Of a DNA stretch of 64,000 nucleotides, positions 35,669-44,223 are shown one piece after another; position 1 is the first letter of the stretch; every line of letters starts with the position of its first letter. The notes under the pieces were generated by a model that saw only the letters and a list, made by a program, of their open reading frames with translations, was not told where the DNA came from and searched no databases. Position numbers and translations under genes: made by a program. The stretch is from DASSUW01 sp963806395 (GTDB lineage Bacteria > Actinomycetota > Thermoleophilia > Solirubrobacterales > Solirubrobacteraceae). The stretch covers positions 1 to 64,000 of the forward strand of contig CAWDYI010000009.1 of NCBI GenBank assembly GCA_963806395.1, written 5' to 3'.

Positions 35669-36130
35669 ATGAGCCTCCCCTGGCCCGTCCGCAGCGTGAT
35701 CGCGGGCGCGGCCGGCACCACGACGATGACGCTCGCCTACGCCGCGGAGCGCCGGCTGCGCAAGAGCAAGCACGGGCCGCTGGACTACGACGACTCGCTC
35801 GTGCCCGGCCAGATCGTCGCGTCGGTCATGCACCTGCCCCACGTCACCGACCGCGAGGACCACGAGCTCGGCCTGGCGCTGCGCTGGGGCTACGGCTCGG
35901 CGTTCGGCCTCATGCACGGCCTCCTGCATCGCCGGATGCACGAGCCGTGGGCGGCCGCCGTGTTCGGCGGGATGCTGATGAGCGCGACCCTGACGCTGTT
36001 CCCGCTGCTCGGCCGCACGCCGCCGCCATGGCGCTGGCCGCCCGACATGATCGCCACCAGCCTCGGCACGCACGCCGCGTACGTCACCGCCGTCGCCGTC
36101 GTCGACGACGCCGTCCGGCGCAGCCGCTAG
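35669..36130 (+). CDS. small integral membrane protein
   Basis: A 153-residue protein with about three to four membrane segments: VRSVIAGAAGTTTMTLAYAA, FGLMHGLLHRRMHEPWAAAV, FGGMLMSATLTLFPLLG and TSLGTHAAYVTAVAVVDDAV. The His-rich loop (MHGLLHRRMH) is notable. The layout, a glycine-rich first helix and a hydrophobic end, resembles DUF1440-type membrane proteins, but I cannot assign it. Follows CydB on the same strand after a 56-base gap with no evident terminator. Confidence 0.65.
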   Translation: MSLPWPVRSVIAGAAGTTTMTLAYAAERRLRKSKHGPLDYDDSLVPGQIVASVMHLPHVTDREDHELGLALRWGYGSAFGLMHGLLHRRMHEPWAAAVFGGMLMSATLTLFPLLGRTPPPWRWPPDMIATSLGTHAAYVTAVAVVDDAVRRSR

Positions 36131-36154
36131 CCCGCCTCGGCGCGACCCTCGCGG

Positions 36155-36748
36155 ATGACCGACGCGGAACCTGAACGGCAACACGGCCTCAGCCGAGAGT
36201 CGCCCGGTCAGGGTCCAGTCCTCGAAGGCGCACTGGTGCGGATCGAGCCGATCAGCCGCCAACGCGCCCTCGCTCTGCTGGCCGGCCACCACGAGCCGGA
36301 GCTCGCATGGGAGGAGGGCTTCCCCCCGCCGCCCCTGCTCGCCAGCCTGCAGCGGGCGATCGACGACCCGGACGGGCCGGTCCGGTTCGGCCCGTTCTAC
36401 GCCTACGTAATCGTCCGCCGGGCCGATGGGCTCGCCGTCGGCGACGCCGGCTTCTTCGGCCCGCCCGACGCCGGCGGCGAGGTCGAGATCGGATACGCGC
36501 TCGCGCCTCGCGCCCGCGGCGCCGGCCTTGCGAGCGAGGCGGTCGCGCTGCTCGCCGACTGGGCACTCGCCCAGCCCGGCGTACGCGCGCTCACCGCGCG
36601 CGTCGAAGCCGACAACGCCCCCTCGGTGCGCCTACTGCAACGGCTCGGGTTCGTCGCCGACGGCCGCTCGGAGCCATACCTGCGGTACGTGCTGCGACAA
36701 GCGCCGCAGCGTCCACCGGCCTCGTCCAGCATGCCCGGGAGCGGCTAG
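36155..36748 (+). CDS. GNAT family N-acetyltransferase, RimJ/RimL type
   Basis: A 197-residue acetyltransferase. The acetyl-CoA binding motif is visible as GYALAPRARGAGLASEAVAL (R-x-x-G-x-G/A region), followed by ARVEADNAPSVRLLQRLGFV, the RimJ/RimL-type end (N-x-x-S-x-x-x-L-x-x-x-GF). The first 25 residues are a polar extension. It acetylates an amine, often the N-terminus of a protein or an antibiotic; substrate unknown. Starts 24 bases after the membrane protein. Confidence 0.85.
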   Translation: MTDAEPERQHGLSRESPGQGPVLEGALVRIEPISRQRALALLAGHHEPELAWEEGFPPPPLLASLQRAIDDPDGPVRFGPFYAYVIVRRADGLAVGDAGFFGPPDAGGEVEIGYALAPRARGAGLASEAVALLADWALAQPGVRALTARVEADNAPSVRLLQRLGFVADGRSEPYLRYVLRQAPQRPPASSSMPGSG

Positions 36749-36892
36749 ATGCCGAGCGTGCATAGGCCCGCCGCGGTCGGTGCTACCTTCGATCGTCGAA
36801 GGGCACCTCGTCGGGGTCTGGCGCCCACGCGAGCCAGGCAGCGTTCATCTGACTTTCGTCTCGCTTACAGAGCGACTCGGAGGAACGTCGCC

Positions 36893-37321
36893 GTGCCACC
36901 CACCCATGCACCTCATGCCCGCGCGACCGGCCGGCAACGCCACGCCGCCGCGGTCGCTGCCGGCAGTGCGGCATCGCGCCTTCGCTGCGCGACCCACGAC
37001 CTCGGGCTCGGCATCGTCCAAGTGATACTTGCCGGAAGTCTCGACCTCGCCACCGCGCGACGGGCCGACCGGGCGCTGCGCGCCACCCAAGCCGACGCTC
37101 CGCTGGTCGTCCTCGACCTGCGGCGCGTGAAGGTCGTCGGATGCACCGCCGCGCGCCTGGCGCTGATGGCCGACGCCCGCGCGCGCCGTGCCGGCGGCCG
37201 GCTCGTCATCCTCGCGACAGGCGCGCCCGCACCCCGCCTGTTCGCGCTCGCGCGCTTGCACCGCCGGCTCGAGATCGTCGAGCGGTTCCCCGGCGCGCAC
37301 TCCGAAGGAGCCCTCGCATGA
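36893..37321 (+). CDS. STAS domain protein, atypical anti-sigma factor antagonist
   Basis: A 142-residue protein. From about residue 40 it is a single STAS domain: IVQVILAGSLDLATARRADR, then PLVVLDLRRVKVVGCTAARL and GGRLVILATGAPAPRLF. SpoIIAA-type antagonists have D-S-S/T-G at the phosphorylation site; here the site reads VGCTA, with Gly for Asp and Cys for the phosphorylated Ser, followed by a Thr. So it may be a non-phosphorylatable or Thr-regulated variant. GTG 36893 follows a GGAGG site; no anti-sigma kinase is next to it. The stretch 36749-36892 shows no gene. Confidence 0.75.
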   Translation: MPPTHAPHARATGRQRHAAAVAAGSAASRLRCATHDLGLGIVQVILAGSLDLATARRADRALRATQADAPLVVLDLRRVKVVGCTAARLALMADARARRAGGRLVILATGAPAPRLFALARLHRRLEIVERFPGAHSEGALA

Positions 37322-37384
37322 GCGACAGCCCCGCGCGAAGGCGTTAAGCAGAGGAATCCCGCTGCTCGCGACGTACAGGCGGGC

Positions 37385-38146
37385 ATGACGGTCTCCGTAC
37401 CAGAGCAGTCGCCGCAGCAGAGAAGGACCGCTCGTATCGCCGGGTGGCTCATGGCCTCGACGTTTGTCACGGCCATCCTCGCCGCGATCGTTCTCTACGA
37501 GCCGGTGCTCAACGACACCGACTACATCCTCGGCGCCGGCGACGACACCCGCGTCACGCTGGGCGCCCTCCTCGAAGTCTTCCTGATGATCGGCAACGTC
37601 GGCACGGCGGTCGTGATGTTCCCGATCCTCAGGCGATACAGCGAGACCCTCTCGCTCAGCTACGTCGCCTCGCGCACGATCGAGGCGACGATCATCGGGA
37701 TCGGCGCGATCAGCCTGCTCTCGGTCGTCACCCTGCGCGACGACCTGGCCGCGTCGATCGGCGCGAGCGGAACCTCGCTCGACATCGCGGGGCAGACCCT
37801 GGTCGCGATCCACGACTGGACGTTCCTGTTCGGTCCGGGATTCTGCGTCGGCGTCAACGGCATCCTGCTCGGCTGGCTGATGTACCGCACCGGATTGATG
37901 CCGCCAGGGCTCGCGATGCTGGGCGTCATCGGCGGTCCGCTGATCTTCGTGTCGTCGATCGCGGTCCTCTTCGGCGCCTACGAGCAGGACGGCCTGCACG
38001 CCCTCTTCTCCCTGCCCGAGGGCGCCTTCGAGGCGGCGTTCGCGATCTACCTGATCGTCAAGGGCTTCAGGCCCTCGCCGATCCTCGACGACGCTCGGTT
38101 TGGCGGCGGGGACGGCGGCTCCCTGCGCCCTGCGGCTGCGCCGTAG
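37385..38146 (+). CDS. DUF4386 family membrane protein
   Basis: A 253-residue membrane protein with six helices: RIAGWLMASTFVTAILAAIV at the start, then LGALLEVFLMIGNVGTAVVM, RTIEATIIGIGAISLLSVV, WTFLFGPGFCVGVNGILLGW and FEAAFAIYLIVKGFRPSPI. The order 'P-x-L-x-x-Y-S-E', YVASR-x-IEA and the FGPGFCVG-x-N motif are those of DUF4386 proteins, common in actinobacteria. Function unknown. Confidence 0.85.
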   Translation: MTVSVPEQSPQQRRTARIAGWLMASTFVTAILAAIVLYEPVLNDTDYILGAGDDTRVTLGALLEVFLMIGNVGTAVVMFPILRRYSETLSLSYVASRTIEATIIGIGAISLLSVVTLRDDLAASIGASGTSLDIAGQTLVAIHDWTFLFGPGFCVGVNGILLGWLMYRTGLMPPGLAMLGVIGGPLIFVSSIAVLFGAYEQDGLHALFSLPEGAFEAAFAIYLIVKGFRPSPILDDARFGGGDGGSLRPAAAP

Positions 38147-38183
38147 ACGTTCCGACGCTGCTCGTCTGGGATCATGGGCGCCC

Positions 38184-38849
38184 GTGGCGCGTGACTGGCT
38201 GCTGATCACCGTCTCCACCCCGGGCGGGGGCTCCTCGACGCTGCGCGTCTATGCCTGGCGCAATCTGCGTAGCCTCGGTGCTCACTACCTGCAGCAGTCC
38301 GTGTGCCTGCTGCCCGCGACGCCGAAGACGACGCGCGCCGTGACGCGGCTCGTGACGCGGCTGCGCGGCGAGGGTGGTAACGGCGAGATGCTTCGCATCA
38401 GCCTGACGGACGCCAGGCAGGAGGCGGCGGTCATCGATGCCATGCAGCGCGAGCGGACGGATGAGTATCGCGAGGTGGTCGGGAGCACGCACCTGTTCCA
38501 CGAGGAGCTCGAGTTCGAGCGCCGCCGCGGCCGGGCCATGTACACCGAGCTCGAGGAATCCGACGCCGACCTCCTCCGCCATCAGAAATGGCTCGCCGCG
38601 ATCCGCGCGCGCGACTACTTCGACGCGCCCGGAGGCGAGGACGCCGTCGCGGCCGTCGCATCATGCGAGGAGGCGCTCGCCCGATTCGAGAGCGACGCGC
38701 TGGCCGCTGAGCTCGACAGGCAGGCGTCGGACACCGGGTCTGGCCTACGCGCGCTCGACGATGCCGACCGCGCGCTGGCCGCGGAGCTCGACAGACAGGC
38801 GGCGGACGCCGGGCCCGGCCTACGCGCCGTCGACGACACCGACCGCTGA
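38184..38849 (+). CDS. ChrB N-terminal domain-like protein with duplicated tail
   Basis: A 221-residue protein. WLLITVSTPGGGSSTLRVYA and WRNLRSLGAHYLQQSVCLLP are the start of the ChrB N-terminal domain found in chromate-resistance regulators; AVIDAMQRERTDEYREVV also fits. The catalytic/regulatory C-terminal ChrB domain is missing. Instead the protein ends in two copies of a 25-residue unit beginning ALAAELDRQA and ending DDADR/DDTDR. GTG 38184 is chosen. No chromate transporter (ChrA) is present. Possibly a stand-alone stress-related protein; function unknown. Confidence 0.75.
   Translation: MARDWLLITVSTPGGGSSTLRVYAWRNLRSLGAHYLQQSVCLLPATPKTTRAVTRLVTRLRGEGGNGEMLRISLTDARQEAAVIDAMQRERTDEYREVVGSTHLFHEELEFERRRGRAMYTELEESDADLLRHQKWLAAIRARDYFDAPGGEDAVAAVASCEEALARFESDALAAELDRQASDTGSGLRALDDADRALAAELDRQAADAGPGLRAVDDTDR
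38697..38846 (+). repeat. 75-base in-frame tandem duplication
   Basis: Units 38697-38771 and 38772-38846 are near-identical at the DNA level and encode 25 residues each (ALAAELDRQASDTGSGLRAL and ALAAELDRQAADAGPGLRAV plus five residues). The second copy is followed directly by the stop codon. Differences are mostly silent or conservative, so the duplication is recent but kept in frame. Confidence 0.85.
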
Positions 38850-38873
38850 AACAGATGACAGGAGGCAAGGCCG

Positions 38874-39641
38874 ATGGCATGCGGCGTGCTCGGTGTTGGC
38901 GCGATCGGCGCGGCGATAGTGACGGGGTTGTGCGAGAACGTCGATGAGCCGCCGGCGGTGCTGCTCTCGCCGCGCAACGCCGGGGTCGCGGCCGGCCTCG
39001 CCGCACGATTCGCCACCGTCGATGTCGCGGCGGACAACCAGGCGGTCGTCGACGGTGCGCCGGTCGTGATCGTCTGCGTACGTCCACAGGTCGCGCAAAC
39101 CGTGCTGGCCGAGGTCCGCTTCCCCGCCGACCGGGTCGTCATCAGCGCGGTGGCGGGCGTGCCGGTGACGATGCTCCAGCGACTGGTGGCGCCGGCCACG
39201 GATGTCGCGCGCGTGATCCCGCTCCCGTCGGTCGCGCGACGCGACGGCATCACCCCGATCCATCCGCCCAATGCCGCGGCCGCGGCGCTGTTCGGTCGTC
39301 TGGGCGAGACGGTCGAGCTTGCCGACGTCAAGGCATTCGATGCGTTGTCTGCCTCGACGGCGACGATCGCCGCACACTTCGCCTATCTGAACACCATCGC
39401 CGCGTGGCTCGAATCGCAGGAGATCCCCGCGCCCGCCGCGACACGCTACGTCGCCTCGATGTTCGCGGGGCTCGCCGAGGCGACGCGGCGCGGGGAGCGC
39501 TTCGAGCAACTGGCGCGCGAACACGCCACCTCAGGCGGGATCAACGAGCAGTTCCTGAACGGGCTCGAGCAGGCCGGGACCTTCGAGCACGTCAGCCTCG
39601 GCCTCCAACGCGTCCTCGAGCGACTGAACGACGCGACATAG
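38874..39641 (+). CDS. pyrroline-5-carboxylate reductase-like oxidoreductase
   Basis: A 255-residue NAD(P)-binding protein. GVLGVGAIGAAIVTGL is the Rossmann motif, VVIVCVRPQVAQTVLAEV and VVISAVAGVPVTMLQRLVAP match ProC, and VARVIPLPSVARRDGITPI corresponds to the PN-x-P region. The C-terminal catalytic block differs from ProC (HATSGGINEQFLNGLEQAG keeps the T-S-P-GG-x-T-like turn but not the usual T). An AGGAGG site precedes ATG 38874. It may reduce a different imine; proline synthesis is not certain. Ends inside the convergent membrane gene (50-base overlap). Confidence 0.8.
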   Translation: MACGVLGVGAIGAAIVTGLCENVDEPPAVLLSPRNAGVAAGLAARFATVDVAADNQAVVDGAPVVIVCVRPQVAQTVLAEVRFPADRVVISAVAGVPVTMLQRLVAPATDVARVIPLPSVARRDGITPIHPPNAAAAALFGRLGETVELADVKAFDALSASTATIAAHFAYLNTIAAWLESQEIPAPAATRYVASMFAGLAEATRRGERFEQLAREHATSGGINEQFLNGLEQAGTFEHVSLGLQRVLERLNDAT

Positions 39642-40563
39642 TGAACCTGCCGGCCCGCTCGCGAGCCACCATGGTGCACTCGAGCGCCAGCACCGCGACG
39701 AACAGTCCCGCGATGCCGGCCACGAACACGTAGGCCAGCGCGTTCCCGGTGTCGACGTCCTCCCACGCCCGCGCCGTACCCACCAGGATCAACGCGAGCC
39801 CGATCAGCTGACTCTCCAGCGTGATCCGGATCGCGCTCCAGCGCCCGTCGAGGCCCATCATGAGCGCCGTCACGCCCGGCAGCGCGAACCACCCGCCGAG
39901 GGTCTGCGCCGTCAGCGGCGTCAGCGTCCACGGCCACAGCTCGATCATCGTCGCGGGCGAGACCAGCAGCACCAACGCGACCGCCGACTGCAACGCGCCG
40001 GCGATCAGCAGCGCTGGGCGCACGAACCGGGGCAGCGGCGGCTCGCCCGGCTCCGGTGTCCCCGGGTCGGTCGCGCGGTTGCGCCACCAGGCCAGCGGGA
40101 CGAGCACGGGCGTGGTCACGTACAGCCCGACCCAGATCCAGAACGCGACATGCTGCGTGTCGAATCGGTCGAGGTGGTTGAACGTCCCGATGGCCATGAA
40201 CAGCGTGAACGCGGTCACCGGCAGAAAGCCGACCTGGATGCGATGCCAGCGCGTCTCGCGCGCCACGCGCACGAAGAAGTACGCGCCGGCGATGTAGCCG
40301 GCGCCCATGATCAGCGGCGTGATCGTCGGCTGCACGTTCCAGGCGAACCAGTGCCGGGTGTCGTCCGGGAACACGTACAGCAAGCCGAACGCGACAAGCA
40401 GGAACGGCACGATCGCCGCCCCGAGCGCTCGCGTCTGCGGGAACACGCGATCGTCGCGCATGCGCCACTCTCCCACCGCTCCAGAACGACGGTCAACTGC
40501 GATCCTCCGAGCGCCGGCGCGCGGCTGCGCGGATCCAACGGGACTGATGGTGCTGTCGGCCAT
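39592..40563 (-). CDS. membrane protein, eight to nine helices
   Basis: A 323-residue integral membrane protein. Segments include AIVPFLLVAFGLLYVFPDDT, PTITPLIMGAGYIAGAYFFV, HVAFWIWVGLYVTTPVLVPL, ALLIAGALQSAVALVLLVSP and FVAGIAGLFVAVLALE. The WPW-x-LTPLTAQ-x-GGW loop is typical of an uncharacterised actinobacterial membrane family. A GAGGAGAG site precedes ATG 40563; an ATG at 40461 is possible. Its 3' end overlaps the convergent ProC-like gene by 50 bases. Function unknown. Confidence 0.75.
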   Translation of the reverse strand: MADSTISPVGSAQPRAGARRIAVDRRSGAVGEWRMRDDRVFPQTRALGAAIVPFLLVAFGLLYVFPDDTRHWFAWNVQPTITPLIMGAGYIAGAYFFVRVARETRWHRIQVGFLPVTAFTLFMAIGTFNHLDRFDTQHVAFWIWVGLYVTTPVLVPLAWWRNRATDPGTPEPGEPPLPRFVRPALLIAGALQSAVALVLLVSPATMIELWPWTLTPLTAQTLGGWFALPGVTALMMGLDGRWSAIRITLESQLIGLALILVGTARAWEDVDTGNALAYVFVAGIAGLFVAVLALECTMVARERAGRFTMSRRSVARGRVGGRG

Positions 40564-40601
40564 GTCTCTCCTCGGCGTGGCGGTTGAAGCTCACGCTGCA
40601 G

Positions 40602-40856
40602 TCACGGATCGAGCCCGCGTGTTACACGCCGAGCTCGTCTGAGCTCCGTGAGCAGCGCCTCGAGCCCCGGCCCCTCCTCCCACCCGCGCGCCGCGCCCAC
40701 GAGCGCGATCGTCGCCCGCACCTGCTCGAGGTACGCCTCGCAGCCGGCGCAGCCGGCGAGGTGTGCCTCGAAGCGGGCGAGCTCGGCCTCGGGCAGGGCG
40801 CCCTCGAGATAGTCGGTGGCGAGCTCCACGAGCTCCCGGCAAGACAGATCCGCCAT
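40602..40856 (-). CDS. soluble zf-HC2 anti-sigma factor, second of tandem pair
   Basis: An 84-residue zinc-finger protein: CRELVELATDYLEGALPEAE followed by FEAHLAGCAGCEAYLEQV, giving the H-x3-C-x2-C anti-sigma zinc motif. There is no membrane helix, so it acts as a soluble, probably thiol-sensitive, anti-sigma factor. It is the third gene of the ECF sigma operon and 30 bases after a very similar protein. Regulated sigma is presumably the ECF factor at 41130-41759. Confidence 0.85.
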   Translation of the reverse strand: MADLSCRELVELATDYLEGALPEAELARFEAHLAGCAGCEAYLEQVRATIALVGAARGWEEGPGLEALLTELRRARRVTRGLDP

Positions 40857-40885
40857 GTGGCTCGGTCTGCCCGCGGCGGCGTGCG

Positions 40886-41137
40886 TTACAGGCCGCGCGT
40901 GCGGCCGCGGAATGCAGTCATCAGCGTCGCGCGCATCTCGTCCGGCACGTCCGCCTCGTCTATGCGGCCGACGGTGGCGATCGTGATGCGCATCTGCTCG
41001 ACGTACCACTTGCAGCCGTCGCAGAGATCGAGGTGCGCCTCGAAGATCGCGACGTCCTCGGGCGACATCCTGCTCTCGAGGTAGTCGGTGACGACCTCGA
41101 CGACCTCCTGGCAGGTGATGAGGGTTCCGTCAGCCAT
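40886..41137 (-). CDS. soluble zf-HC2 anti-sigma factor, first of tandem pair
   Basis: An 83-residue protein. CQEVVEVVTDYLESRMSPED and FEAHLDLCDGCKWYVEQM carry the H-x3-C-x2-C motif of anti-sigma zinc-finger (zf-HC2) proteins. ATG 41137 overlaps the end of the ECF sigma gene by 8 bases, so it is coupled to it. The next gene is a paralogue; two anti-sigma factors for one sigma is unusual. Confidence 0.88.
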   Translation of the reverse strand: MADGTLITCQEVVEVVTDYLESRMSPEDVAIFEAHLDLCDGCKWYVEQMRITIATVGRIDEADVPDEMRATLMTAFRGRTRGL

Positions 41138-41759
41138 CGAGGTGCCTCTCGAGCGCGGAGCGTACGCGCGAGCGCGCGCGGTGCAGCAGGACGCGCTGGT
41201 TGGCCTCCGAGACGTCGAGCGTTGCGCACACCTCCTCGGATGAGTATCCCTCGACGTCGCGCATGCGGATCACGGTCTGCTGCGCGAGTGGCAGCTCCGA
41301 GATCGCGCGCATGGCCACGCGCAGGGTCTCGCGGTCCTGGAGGATGCTGTCGGCGGCCGCGTTCCAGTTGGCCGGGAATGAGCGCCAGCCGCCGGTGTAC
41401 TGGTCCTCGGGGCCGCGGAAGCGGTCGGGCGCGACGGCCGGCGCGTCGTCGGCGGGGGCGAGCGCGGCGAAGGGCACGGTGCGCGCCTCGCGCGCGCCGC
41501 GCGTCTTGGCCTGGTTGACGAGGATCGAGAGGATCCACGTCTTGAGCGACGAGCGGCCCTCGAAGCGGTCGAGCCCGTTGATGACGCCGAGCCAGGTCTC
41601 CTGCACGACGTCCTCGGCGACGGCGCGGTCCTTCACGTAGGTTCGCGCGACCGTGAGCATCGTTCCGTAGAGGCGGGCGACGAGCGCCTCGAAGGCCTGC
41701 TCGTCGCCGGCCCGCAGCCGCGCGAGGAGCTCGGATTCTGCGGTCGCGGCCGGCGTCAC
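41130..41759 (-). CDS. ECF-type RNA polymerase sigma factor
   Basis: A 209-residue ECF sigma factor. Region 2: FEALVARLYGTMLTVARTYV, VAEDVVQETWLGVINGLDRF and GRSSLKTWILSILVNQAKTR. Region 4: ISELPLAQQTVIRMRDVEGY and SSEEVCATLDVSEANQRVLL with HRARSRVRSALE. The linker (PADDAPAVAPDRFRGPEDQY) is long. GTG 41759 overlaps the KefB-like stop (GTGA), so the operon may begin with the antiporter. It is followed by two soluble anti-sigma proteins. Closely related in architecture to the ECF factor at 47267-47872. Confidence 0.93.
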   Translation of the reverse strand: MTPAATAESELLARLRAGDEQAFEALVARLYGTMLTVARTYVKDRAVAEDVVQETWLGVINGLDRFEGRSSLKTWILSILVNQAKTRGAREARTVPFAALAPADDAPAVAPDRFRGPEDQYTGGWRSFPANWNAAADSILQDRETLRVAMRAISELPLAQQTVIRMRDVEGYSSEEVCATLDVSEANQRVLLHRARSRVRSALERHLDG

Positions 41760-42946
41760 GTGGTGCCGAACCTACCGGCGCGGGCACGCGCAGGTCCAGC
41801 CGACTGCAGCAGCGCGAGCGCGGCGGCGGGGAGCAGCAGCACGGAGAGCAGCCCGGCACCGACCAGCGCGGCGGCCTCGCCGGGGCCGATCAGCCCGAGC
41901 TCCTGCCCGATCGCGGTCGTCGCCACCAGGAACGGCAGCGAGGTGGACTGGAGCAGCCCGGCCACGAGCGTCTCACGGCGGTCGAGGCCGTAGACCAGTG
42001 CCGGCAGGCCGCGCACGACCAGCAGCGCGAGCAGGAACAGCGGCACCATCGCGAGGCTGCCGCCGAGCGCGCCGAGGTCGAAGCGCACCCCGCTCGCGAC
42101 GAAGAACACGGGGATGAAGACGCCGAAGCCGATCACCTCCAGCTTTCGCCTGAACTCCGGATGCGTCATCTCGCGGTCGGGGTCTGCGAGCGAGAGGATC
42201 GCACCGGCCGCGAACGTGCCGAGGATGACCTCGAGGCCGAGCTGCTGGGCCGCCGCCGCGAACCCGACGAGCAGGACGATCGCGCCGCGCACGCGGATCT
42301 GGGCGGTCGTGTCCTGCAGCCGGAGCAGGTCGGCGCGGATGCGCATCGAGCGCTGGGCGCCGCGCACGACGGCAAAGACGGCGAGCGCAAGCCCGAGCAG
42401 GGCGCCGAGCAGCACGAGCGTGGCGCCCGGTCCGCCCTCGCCGGCGAAGAACAGCGACAGCAGGATGATCGCGGCGAAGTCGGCGATCGAGGCGCCGGCG
42501 ATCACGAGCTGGCCAAGCGAGGATTCGATCCGGCCGGTGTCCTTGAGCACCGGGATCAGCACGCCGAGCGAGGTCGAGCCGAGCGCGATGGCGATCAGCA
42601 GCGGCGTCTCGACCTGGCCGGCCGCGCCGAGCACCAGCGAGACTGCGACGGCGATCGCGAGCGAGAGCGCGTAGCCGCGCAGGCTCAGGCGGAGCAGCCG
42701 GCCGCGCAGGCGGCGGAAGTCGACCTCCAAGCCGCCGAGGAAGAGCAGGAAGGCGAGGCCGAGCGTGGCCAGTACCTCGATCGTGGCGTCGATCTCGACC
42801 CACCCGAGGACCGAAGGTCCGACGACGATGCCCGCGACGATCTCGAGCACCACCGCGGGGACGCGGAGGCCGGGAGCGAGGCCGAGCAGGAACGGCGCCG
42901 CGAAGCCTGCGGCGACCACGATGAGGAGACCGTCGAGCGAGGGCAT
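41756..42946 (-). CDS. CPA2-type cation/proton antiporter (KefB-like)
   Basis: A 396-residue membrane antiporter with about 12 helices. The CPA2 hallmarks are ILEIVAGIVVGPSVLGWVEI-like VLEIVAGIVVGPSVLG, FLLFLGGLEVDFRRLRGRLL, GSTSLGVLIPVLKDTG and the helix ASIADFAAIILLSLFF with its buried Asp. There is no TrkA-N nucleotide-binding domain, unlike KefB/KefC. ATG 42946 is preferred; the upstream in-frame extension is less hydrophobic. Its stop overlaps the ECF sigma start, an uncommon coupling. Exchanges Na+ or K+ for H+. Confidence 0.85.
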   Translation of the reverse strand: MPSLDGLLIVVAAGFAAPFLLGLAPGLRVPAVVLEIVAGIVVGPSVLGWVEIDATIEVLATLGLAFLLFLGGLEVDFRRLRGRLLRLSLRGYALSLAIAVAVSLVLGAAGQVETPLLIAIALGSTSLGVLIPVLKDTGRIESSLGQLVIAGASIADFAAIILLSLFFAGEGGPGATLVLLGALLGLALAVFAVVRGAQRSMRIRADLLRLQDTTAQIRVRGAIVLLVGFAAAAQQLGLEVILGTFAAGAILSLADPDREMTHPEFRRKLEVIGFGVFIPVFFVASGVRFDLGALGGSLAMVPLFLLALLVVRGLPALVYGLDRRETLVAGLLQSTSLPFLVATTAIGQELGLIGPGEAAALVGAGLLSVLLLPAAALALLQSAGPARARAGRFGTT

Positions 42947-43047
42947 GGCGTGCAGTCGCGCGACGACGGCGATCGTTACGTGTAACGCCACGGGGCCTGC
43001 CGCGACCAAACCGGCGTCCATCCCCTGTACGACCCCTGGAGGTCCTC

Positions 43048-44166
43048 ATGCCGGTCCCTTTCCCGCGCTCCCGCGCGGTTTCGCTGGTGCTCGCCTTCAT
43101 CGTCGCGGCTGTGATCGCGAGCACGTTCGCGTCGGCCGCGATGGCCACGTACGGCGGCCACGGGTCGCTGTACACGCAGACCAACGACCCGAACGGCAAC
43201 ACCGTGCAGCGCTTTGACCGCAAGGCCGGCGGCTCGCTCGAGCCGGCCGGCAGCTTCGCCACGGGCGGCCTCGGGCTCGCCACCCTCGGCGGGCGCCAGG
43301 GCGCCGTCGAGCTCAGCGGCGACGGCCGCTACCTGTACGCCGTCAACGCCGGCTCGGACAGCGTCTCGGTCTTCCGCACCGACCATCGCCGGACCCGGCT
43401 GATCGACACCGTCGCGTCGCGCGGCGTGGCACCGGCGAGCATCGCCGAGCACCACGGCCGCGTGTACGTCCTCAACTCCGGCGGAACGCCGAGCATCTCC
43501 GCGTTCTGGCACCGGCACGACGGCTCGCTGAAGCCGATCCGCGGCGGCACCCGCGACCTCGCCCCCGGCGCCGTGGGCGCGGCGCAGGTCTCCGTCACCC
43601 CGCACGGCCGCTCGCTCGTCGTCAGCGAGCGCGTCTCAAACCGCCTCGAGACGCTCCCGCTCGACCGCTCCGGTCGTCCGGGCGCGCCGGTCGTGACCGC
43701 CTCCAGCGGCGCCGTCCCGTTCGGCTTCGCGATCACGCAGCAGGGCACGATCGTCGTCTCCGAAGCGGGCGCCGGCGCCGTCTCCTCCTACCGCGACGGC
43801 TTCCGCGGCGCGCTGCGCACGCTCACGGCCTCACTGCCGGTCGGCCAGGGCGCCCCGTGCTGGGTCGCCGTGGCGCCGAACGGCCGTCTCGCCTACACCG
43901 GCAACGGGTCCGGCAGCATCAGCGGCTTCGCGATCGGGCGCACCGGATCGCTCACCGCGCTGAACGCGGACGGCCTGACCGCCGTCGTCCCGTCGCCGCG
44001 CGACCTCGACTTCGACTCGAGCGGCCGCTACCTGCACGCCGTGAGCCCGGGGAACGCCGCCACGGGCGGCCAGGTCACGACCTACCGTGTGGGGTCTGGC
44101 GGGTCCCTGACCCTCGTCGGTACCGCCCCCGCGGCCGCCGGCATCACGGGCGCCGCCGCGTCCTGA
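43048..44166 (+). CDS. secreted lactonase-like seven-bladed beta-propeller
   Basis: A 372-residue exported protein. A Sec signal (VLAFIVAAVIASTFASAAMA) precedes seven propeller blades with recurring strands: ELSGDGRYLYAVNAGSDSVS, QVSVTPHGRSLVVSERVSN, WVAVAPNGRLAYTGNGSGSI and DLDFDSSGRYLHAVSPG. This pattern is that of the 6-phosphogluconolactonase/YncE-like lactonase family, but export and missing catalytic evidence speak against lactonase in glycolysis. Probably a surface binding or scaffold protein. A strong hairpin follows. Confidence 0.85.
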   Translation: MPVPFPRSRAVSLVLAFIVAAVIASTFASAAMATYGGHGSLYTQTNDPNGNTVQRFDRKAGGSLEPAGSFATGGLGLATLGGRQGAVELSGDGRYLYAVNAGSDSVSVFRTDHRRTRLIDTVASRGVAPASIAEHHGRVYVLNSGGTPSISAFWHRHDGSLKPIRGGTRDLAPGAVGAAQVSVTPHGRSLVVSERVSNRLETLPLDRSGRPGAPVVTASSGAVPFGFAITQQGTIVVSEAGAGAVSSYRDGFRGALRTLTASLPVGQGAPCWVAVAPNGRLAYTGNGSGSISGFAIGRTGSLTALNADGLTAVVPSPRDLDFDSSGRYLHAVSPGNAATGGQVTTYRVGSGGSLTLVGTAPAAAGITGAAAS

Positions 44167-44176
44167 GGATGAGCCT

Positions 44177-44212
44177 CCCGCGGCCGGCCGTAACGTTGCG
44201 GCCGGTCGCGGG
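44177..44212 (+). terminator. terminator hairpin after the propeller gene
   Basis: The arms 44177-44190 (CCCGCGGCCGGCCG) and 44199-44212 pair over 14 bp with one G-U pair and an 8-base loop. It lies 10 bases after the stop. Confidence 0.7.
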
Positions 44213-44223
44213 ACCAACCCGCC

